Source: Gigaspora rosea (lineage: Eukaryota; Glomeromycota; Glomeromycetes; Diversisporales; Gigasporaceae). From it: DNA of 64,000 bases. Both the position numbers and the translations under genes were made by a program. Under the pieces are notes generated by a model. That model was not told where the DNA came from. It searched no databases and worked only from the letters and a program-made list of their open reading frames with translations. The stretch covers positions 187,763 to 251,762 of the forward strand of contig QKWP01000422.1 of assembly GCA_003550325.1 (NCBI GenBank), read 5' to 3'. Positions 58,093 to 64,000 of the stretch are shown one piece after another (positions within the stretch are counted from its first letter, which is position 1; each line of letters begins with the position of its first letter).

Positions 58093-59160
58093 ATGTACAC
58101 CCTACACCATACTCAAATTAAGGTTGAAAGTAGCAGTACATAAGTATATAGTACAGGGCAATGAAAAAAAAATTGAATGAACGCACATGTTCATATATGG
58201 GCATAAATATAATTTATGTTATGGGTATGTATGGATTGAAGTGGGGTGTACACCCCACACTACTCCTAAGAAACAGTATAGTATATGAAAAAAAATATGT
58301 GAAGGAAAATAAATGTGCATATTCATATATAAATGTATATGCTTGTGTATAGGTATGAGTGGGGTGGGTGTGAACACCCTACACCGCCCTTTAATTATAG
58401 TTTTGTTAAGAAAATTTGTATAGTGAGGCGGGTGTGTACATCCCATACCACTCTCAAAGTAAGGTTGAAAATAGTAGTATATAAGTATATAGTACAGAAA
58501 AAAAAAAGAAAGACGAACACGTATGTTTGTATAGGAGTATAAAAGTATATGAATGTGTATGTCACGTGTATGTAATATGTATATATAGATCGAAGTAGAT
58601 GTGTATTATAGATGTTTGACTCAGCTAATGAAGAATAACGAAACCTTGACGCAACCTAATGAAACTATAAGTTGTGTACTGACGCATAACACAGCTCAAC
58701 CATTATGATTTAAGATCATGTGTGCAGTTGCGTCAGGTCACATGAGTTGCGTCAGGCATCATTAGTATGTATACTCTACATCATATTGAAGAAATGGTAT
58801 AGTATATAAAATAGAAAAAAAGAAAAGGAAATCTAAATGCGCATATTTGGGTAGAAGTATAAACAAGGCATATGAATATATATGTTTGTGTAAACAGGTG
58901 TAAACACCTATTCCACTTTAACGATAGTTATGGTTAAAAGAATTTGGATATATACAGTAAGTAGATATGTACACCCCATGCTGCTCTTGAATTGAAATTG
59001 AAAGTAGTGGTGTTTTGAAATATCCAGAAGAGCTAAGGAGTTTGCAGGATGTTACATGAGGTGAAGTTATAGAGTAGTATGATTATGTTTAGGTGTAGTT
59101 GTATATATACAGGCAGGTATAGTAAATAGGTGTGCACATCCTGGGCCGTGTGAAAAGAAA
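58093..59160. repeat. degenerate tandem repeats with GTGTACACCC boxes
   Basis: GTGTACACCCCAC-like boxes recur at about 58093, 58247, 58370, 58433, 58895, 58967 and 59132. They are associated with GAAAGTAGTA, TATAGTACAG and A-rich runs and spaced irregularly by roughly 65-165 bp. A GACGCAAC/GTTGCGTC inverted set lies at 58650-58765. The short frames here are repeat artefacts. Confidence 0.6.
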
Positions 59161-59840
59161 AAAAAAAAGAAAAAAGAAAGGAGGGAAAGAAGAGAGAGTA
59201 GTGGTATACAGATATGGGGATATTTCTTATATACATTAGCAAAATATATAAATGTAATCTTACATAAGTTATTACGGTCTGGCAACTTGCGCAAGATTTA
59301 CGAATCAATACGAAATATTTCGCAATTTTCAATTATGGAATATTACAAAATACATGCGTAATAAATTATGCAATATTATGAAATACATACATAATAAATT
59401 ACGCAATATTACGAAAATTATATCGCAATAATTCGAAATAAATCGCAACATTGCGCAATATTTTGACGTAAGTAGTGGCAGAAATAACGAAACTTTTATA
59501 TTAATTATACAAAAAACGTAAAAATCGACTATTTCAATTTTATTTAGAAATGTATGCAAATTATAGAATTATATCGAAACAATGTGAATTATATAATAAG
59601 TATTATATATAAATATATTTAAATAGATATTTTACGATATATTGCAATAATTCAAATTATTTCGAAATATACTAAATTCAATAAACAAAAAACAATTTAT
59701 TCAAATAAACAAAATCTGCATTTTATAATAACTTTATTATTTATAAAAAAATAAATTTTTGATAATCCTATATTAAAGAAATATAAAAAAATAAAAAAAA
59801 CGCAGCATTATTCGTATATAAAAAAAAACAAAACAAAACA
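59161..59840. other. AT-rich intergenic
   Basis: Repetitive TACGCAATATTACGAAAT-like words at 59290-59470, otherwise featureless. Confidence 0.4.
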
Positions 59841-59846
59841 AAAAAC

Positions 59847-60190
59847 TTTTACTCATCATTATCAGTATTTTTCTCATAATTATCTGTATCTTTCTCTTTA
59901 TCTACATCTTCATCTGGAGCTTCTTGGACTTCTTCTGGATCTAAATCCACTAATTCAGTAATTTTTAAAATTAGGTTAGTAAAATCGCAACCTTTCGAAA
60001 TATTTTGCTTAAGTGCTAAATTTTTAAATTCGTATATTATTTACCGATTCTTGGTCTTTTATTCACCTAAAATAAATTTATTAATATTAAATTATTTCAA
60101 ATTAATTTGTATTATTTTTAAATATTATACCTTATCGGAATAGTTCGAATTATTTTTACGTTTACTTCCTTGTTCCTAATTAATTAGATT
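59847..60190 (-). other. possible acidic 3' exons of the neighbouring gene
   Basis: On the minus strand, EQGSKRKNNSNYSDK (60135-60180, bounded by TTAG and GTATAA) and VNKRPRIGK, then in another frame KITELVDLDPEEVQEAPDED ending at the TAA near 59848, look like coding exons with a nuclear-localisation-type KRPR and an acidic tail. I could not connect them to 60261-60374 because no GT donor survives there. Confidence 0.4.
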
Positions 60191-60260
60191 ATATTAATAT
60201 AATTAGAAAATATTATTTGAAGATTTTAAAATAATATTTCAATCAATTAAATAAATTGGT

Positions 60261-61703
60261 CTATATAGTGTTATCATTTTCTGAATCATTATCATTAGAT
60301 TTATCTCTATCTTCTTTGCTTGTTTCGTCTTCAGAACTTGAAATAGAAAAATGTTCGCCATATTCTAACTTATTCTAAATAGTATCGAAACAATTCGAAA
60401 CAATTCGAATTGATTTATATTAATTTAAATTATATATAATAAAATTAATAAATACTTACTAAATTTATTGCAATTAATTTTTTAACGACGTGATCCGACA
60501 TCGTTATAATTTTGTTCTTTGGATTAAGCATGGTCTGACAGACAGCTATAGCATATGCTATTTTTTCAGGTGGAGCTTTGCCATCTGGCCAGATTTTATA
60601 CAAAATTCGATTCATATATGTATCGTCTGAATCTTCTTCCAACTCTTCGAATAACTTCTGATAACACTCATTTGTTTTTGTTGATTTCTTCCACATTATA
60701 ACTTCATCAGGTTTTGCTTTATTATTTATGGGTTCAATAAGGTTTCCATACACAGAAAATAAAGTTTCTTTGATCTTGTTCGTTAAAGTACCCTGCAAAG
60801 ATCTAATTTTTTGCAAAAGCTAAAAAAACAAAAGTTTAGTAGAATTTAATTATTTAAATCAAAACGAATAGGTTCACAATATTTTAAAATAATTCAAATA
60901 AATTCGAATTATTTTAAAATATTTCGAACTTATTTGAAAAAGTAAACATAAATTAAATAAAAATGGTTTACTGGTCCGTGAATATTATTAACATAATAGA
61001 TATTCCAATCTTTTAATGTAAATCTTTCAAAATATTCTGCATAATTCTCTCAGACATATTTTTCCGCCTCTGATTTTATCTAAGAATTTTCGGGATAAAT
61101 CGCTTTTTCGATTAAAGCTTTTGCTGCTTCTTTAATCATATCCTATTAATAATGTTATTAAAAGTTATTTAAAAATATTAAATTAACTTTAAAAGATTTT
61201 TATATTATTAAAAAATAATTTTAAATTTAAAAAATTACTTCTTTAAAGGCTTTATCATTGGTTATATCAAAGCTATTATCCATTTTTTGTTCAAGATCAT
61301 TCAGACGATTTTCAATTCTTCCGACTTTATCTTTAATTACTTTAAGTTTGGAAAGAATTTCTCCTTGGTTTTCGATAATTCTAGCTAACGTTCTTTCATA
61401 TGCTTATTTATAAAAATATTAAAATTAATAACATATTAAGTAATTAACAGTATATATATAATCATTTTAAATACATTCAGACGTGTTCGCATTGCTGTAT
61501 GAGTTAGATCCACTATTATTATTTACTACAAGGTTATCAAATCATTTTGTAAAGCTTTCACTAAGGCTGGTATTTCTTGTTAATTCTAGGCTCGCCGTCG
61601 TTCCCTTTGTCGATTCTAGGCTCACCGTCATTCCCTTATTAGCCTTCTTGCTTTGGGTGTTCTTGGAAGTTTTTTTGGACTTAATAGACAAACCTTGAAA
61701 CAT
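60261..61703 (-). pseudogene. lineage-specific acidic protein, decayed
   Basis: The exons 61475-61703, 61239-61402, 60972-61142, 60460-60819 and 60261-60374 join via GT-AG introns to 346 codons in one frame. Three in-frame stops interrupt it: TGA 61542-61544 (SFTK-FDNL), TAG 61080-61082 (PENS-IKSE) and TGA 61050-61052 (EKYV-ENYAEYFE). It begins with a basic Ser/Thr/Lys-rich tail, then a coiled coil (LARIIENQGEILSKLKVIKD, then RIENRLNDLEQKMD) and a conserved core: KIRSLQGTLTNKIKETLFSV, MNRILYKIWPDGKAPPEKIA and YAIAVCQTMLNPKN. I recall this core from uncharacterised repeated Rhizophagus proteins; no function is known to me. It is divergent from the KDZ transposase 850 bp away. Confidence 0.65.
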
Positions 61704-62549
61704 TTTTAAAATTATAAAAAAAGATCATACTTTAAATTTTGTTAGTAGTGTGTATGTAGAAAAAGCAAAAAAATTTTAATATAAAATGAATAAAAAGTTG
61801 ACTTAAAATGATTTTATTTGAATTAATTCTATATTGCTAACAGAAGCGAAATGAAATGTCAATTGTCAAAACAAAACAATGTTGATTGTCGATCTAATTA
61901 TATCCTATTTATAGTAAAATTTTTTGGCTGATTTCACGTGATTTTATATTATTATATATACGCTTAATCTAAATACAAATAACTTTTAAGTAAATACAGT
62001 TGCATTGTTTCGAAATATAATTCTATATACAATTAATATATTTATAATACTTTTACTCAAACGAATAAACTTATATAAAATTGTAATATAATGTTAATAT
62101 AACGAAAATTTATTTACACAACTTAAATTTCATCAAATAGACATAAAAATTATAAGAAGCTATTATAATTGGTATAAATCGATTTAATTCAAAATATTGC
62201 GCATTAATTTAAAGTTGAAAATAAAATTGATAGGAACTTTAAATATTAACGTAACGAATATAACAAATTAAATTCATTGAAACGAAAAAAATGGTATAAA
62301 TCGAAATAATTCGTAATAAATTGCATTAATTTAAAGTATGAAAATAAAATTGATAGGAACTATTAAATATTAACGTAACGAATATAACAAATTAAATTCA
62401 TTAAAAAGAAAAAAATTAAATTTAGTCTTTAAATATAAATAAGATGAAATATCTTCTTTGCTCTTCGTTTTAAATTTTTTGCTTCAAATTAATTATATTT
62501 TAAATCTTTTTAAAACTTTTTAAATTTATAAAAACTTATCTTATTAAAA
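61704..62549. other. divergent intergenic region with a 122-bp direct repeat
   Basis: GGTATAAATCGA-TTAATTC... through AACGAATATAACAAATTAAA occurs twice in tandem (62171-62292 and 62293-62413). It lies between the two divergent decayed genes. A promoter role is only a guess. Confidence 0.6.
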
Positions 62550-64000
62550 ATGTCTGAAATCAAATGCTCATTCTGCCCATGTACTTTCGCTAATCTCAAT
62601 GGTTTATCTAAGCATATGACTACATATGTAAAAAATGCCAAAGCTACTGGTCAAATCATTGCAAATAATTCCGCACAGATCTGCAACTATTTGAAACCCA
62701 TTAAATCAGTTAAACAAAAACAAAAAGATCATGTTGATATTAACGAATCTTATTCGAATAGTTAATTTTCTGCTAAACCTATGTCGTTTAAAAACATAAA
62801 GTTTCGAAAGGTTTCGAAACACACTAAATCAATTGAAATCAATTCTAATATTGATTTAAATAGCACTTATACTAGTCCTTCGGGTGTATCTAATACAGAT
62901 AACATTTTTGACAAATTTGTATATATGTCAATTGAATTAGATGAATCTAACAATGTATCGAACTCTTTCAATCTTGATCCAACTTCTGATTTGCTTGACG
63001 AACATGAAACTACTTTGCATGAAAATCAGGAATTTTCTAATGACGTTTTGAATAATTCTGCTTATACTAATGATATTTAGGCCTCTTTATCAGATGAAGA
63101 AATTGTTCAAAAATATGATGAGTTTCCTAATGAAGCTTATGCTGATTTGATGGTTTTGGTTACTAAATATAAGCTAAGTAATGCAGCTGGAAATACTATT
63201 ATTTCATTTTTTAATAAGCATTCAAAGCATTCTAAATCACCATTACCAAAAAATATTAACAAGGCAAGGAATTTATAAATAATATTAAATCTAACTTGTC
63301 ATATAAGAAAACCAAAGTATTAGAACTTAATAATACTGAGTGTTTCTTATACCATATGGATTTAATCAGCTGTATTAAAAGTAAATTAGAAAATCCCGAT
63401 ATGGCTCAACATTTGGAATTTGAGTATAAAGAATTAAAACTACTGAGGTATATATATAACTTTTAATATTATTTGTAAATAAAATATTTATGTTGTTTTA
63501 TGTTAATTTATTTTTATTTTTTTAAAGAATAGCAAAGAGATTACTCATAAAGAGCAAAATAATGGAATGTGATGGAAAACTACACAAAATACTTTGCCTG
63601 TAGGGTCAAAACTTTTATCAATTATTTTATATTCGGATGCAACAAATTGCGACACATTGGGTAAAATTCAGCTTCATCCAATATATATGTCACTAGGAAA
63701 TATACCTACATGGTGAAGAAATAAGCAGGATGCTAAGCAGTTATTGGGTTATTTGCCAATAATCAAAACATCTGCTAAAAATAAACCAATAGTCAGACAA
63801 ACATTTCATAAATGTTTAGAAATTTTATTAGAACCAATTCGAAAGTATTCGAACTTGGGTATAAATATGTTAATTAATAACAAAGTTGTCTGGTTATATC
63901 CGAAAGTTTCAACTATAATCACAGATTGGCCAGAAGCTGCTACCTTTTGTCTGACTTATAAATCAACAAATTCCAATTATCCTTGTCATTTTTGCTTAGT
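62550..64000 (+). pseudogene. KDZ (Plavaka-like) transposase, partial
   Basis: It starts with a zinc finger, CSFCPCTFANLNGLSKHM, where the expected last Cys reads Tyr (TTY), then a low-complexity acidic linker and EFPNEAYADLMVLVTKYKLS, typical of Plavaka-type KDZ transposases. The intron 63448-63527 (GT-AG) leads to LPVGSKLLSIILYSDATNCD, LGKIQLHPIYMSLGNIPTW, QLLGYLPIIK, TFHKCLEILLEPI and VSTIITDWPEAATFCLTYKS. Stops at 62763 (TAA), 63078 (TAG), 63570 (TGA, expected W) and 63714 (TGA, expected R), plus a one-base frameshift near 63261, make it a pseudogene. It continues past the window. KDZ enzymes move CACTA-like DNA elements. Confidence 0.8.

Larger units (their letters stand above)
47361..58103. 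mobile_element. older hairpin-rich element interrupted by a MULE
   Basis: The outer arms 47361-47956 and 57347-58103 are inverted copies: CCTTCTGACCCAGTCATGTA against TACATGACTGGGTCGGAAGG, TTTGAACCTGAAGTAGGTTC, and CTACATAGTAAAGTCC with CAAATCGATTAAAATCGATT. The arms also contain internal palindromes around 47850, 57435 and 57625. The intact site GTTCTTCCAAATAAGATTAC at 57717-57736 shows what the insertion site at 47957 looked like before the MULE arrived. No coding sequence belongs to this outer element. Confidence 0.78.

Noticed and set aside
58161..58542. Overlapping short frames on both strands
   Set aside because: Derived from the GTGTACACCC tandem repeats; none continues beyond a unit or two.
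59033..59332. 99-residue minus frame
   Set aside because: Low-complexity Phe/Ser/Leu text from an A/G-rich tract.
1..64000. tRNA or rRNA genes
   Set aside because: I scanned for GGTTCRA-type T-loops; candidates at 37155, 47645 and 57845 lack acceptor and anticodon stems and are inside palindromes or AT-rich DNA.

Overview
The window looks like a piece of an arbuscular-mycorrhizal (Glomeromycotina, Rhizophagus-like) nuclear genome. It is very AT-rich, genes have many short GT-AG introns, and the recognisable gene families are those expanded in these fungi: Rhizophagus-type tyrosine-kinase-like kinases, SPRY/TPR proteins, F-box/LRR relics, a MULE and a KDZ/Plavaka-type transposase. No tRNA, rRNA, CRISPR array or bacterial-style operon was seen. 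All assignments come from reading the sequence; no database was searched.

Only three loci look like largely intact genes. They are a kinase at 8118-9913 (minus), a SPRY-TPR protein at 14426-15900 (minus, six exons, frame closes exactly) and a Gfo/Idh/MocA-type oxidoreductase at 22581-27496 (plus, 17 exons including 16-nt, 16-nt and 5-nt micro-exons, frame closes exactly). A second kinase at 18613-20297 (minus) is complete except for one frameshift in its catalytic loop. Two decayed genes lie at the right end: a lineage-specific acidic protein (60261-61703, minus) and, divergently, a Plavaka-like KDZ transposase (62550 to the window end, plus).

The rest is mostly repeats. From 1 to 8 kb there are relics of an F-box protein, a dynein light intermediate chain exon and a transposon-associated gene split by a MITE, followed by nested fold-back elements. 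From 9.96 to 14.37 kb a satellite of about 109 bp (roughly 40 copies) separates the SPRY-TPR gene from the kinase downstream of it. From 28 to 34 kb there are minisatellites and MITEs. From 34 to 41.4 kb long inverted-repeat elements are nested inside each other, several with clean target-site duplications (TAA, TA, 8 bp or 9 bp). From 44.7 to 47.1 kb seven copies of a unit of about 340 bp look like decayed leucine-rich repeats.

From 47.36 to 58.10 kb lies the largest composite. An older hairpin-rich element was hit by a 9.37-kb Mutator-like element (47966-57337, 9-bp duplication CAAATAAGG) whose terminal inverted repeats are long enough to include an inverted copy of the transposase first exon. 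Inside the transposase gene sits a decayed kinase-LRR gene, itself split by a 2.46-kb element that contains an almost perfect palindrome of about 1.49 kb.

A recurring theme is that the premature stops in the transposon relics fall mainly at codons where tryptophan or arginine is expected (TGG to TAG/TGA, CGA to TGA). This suggests C-to-T decay acting on repeats.
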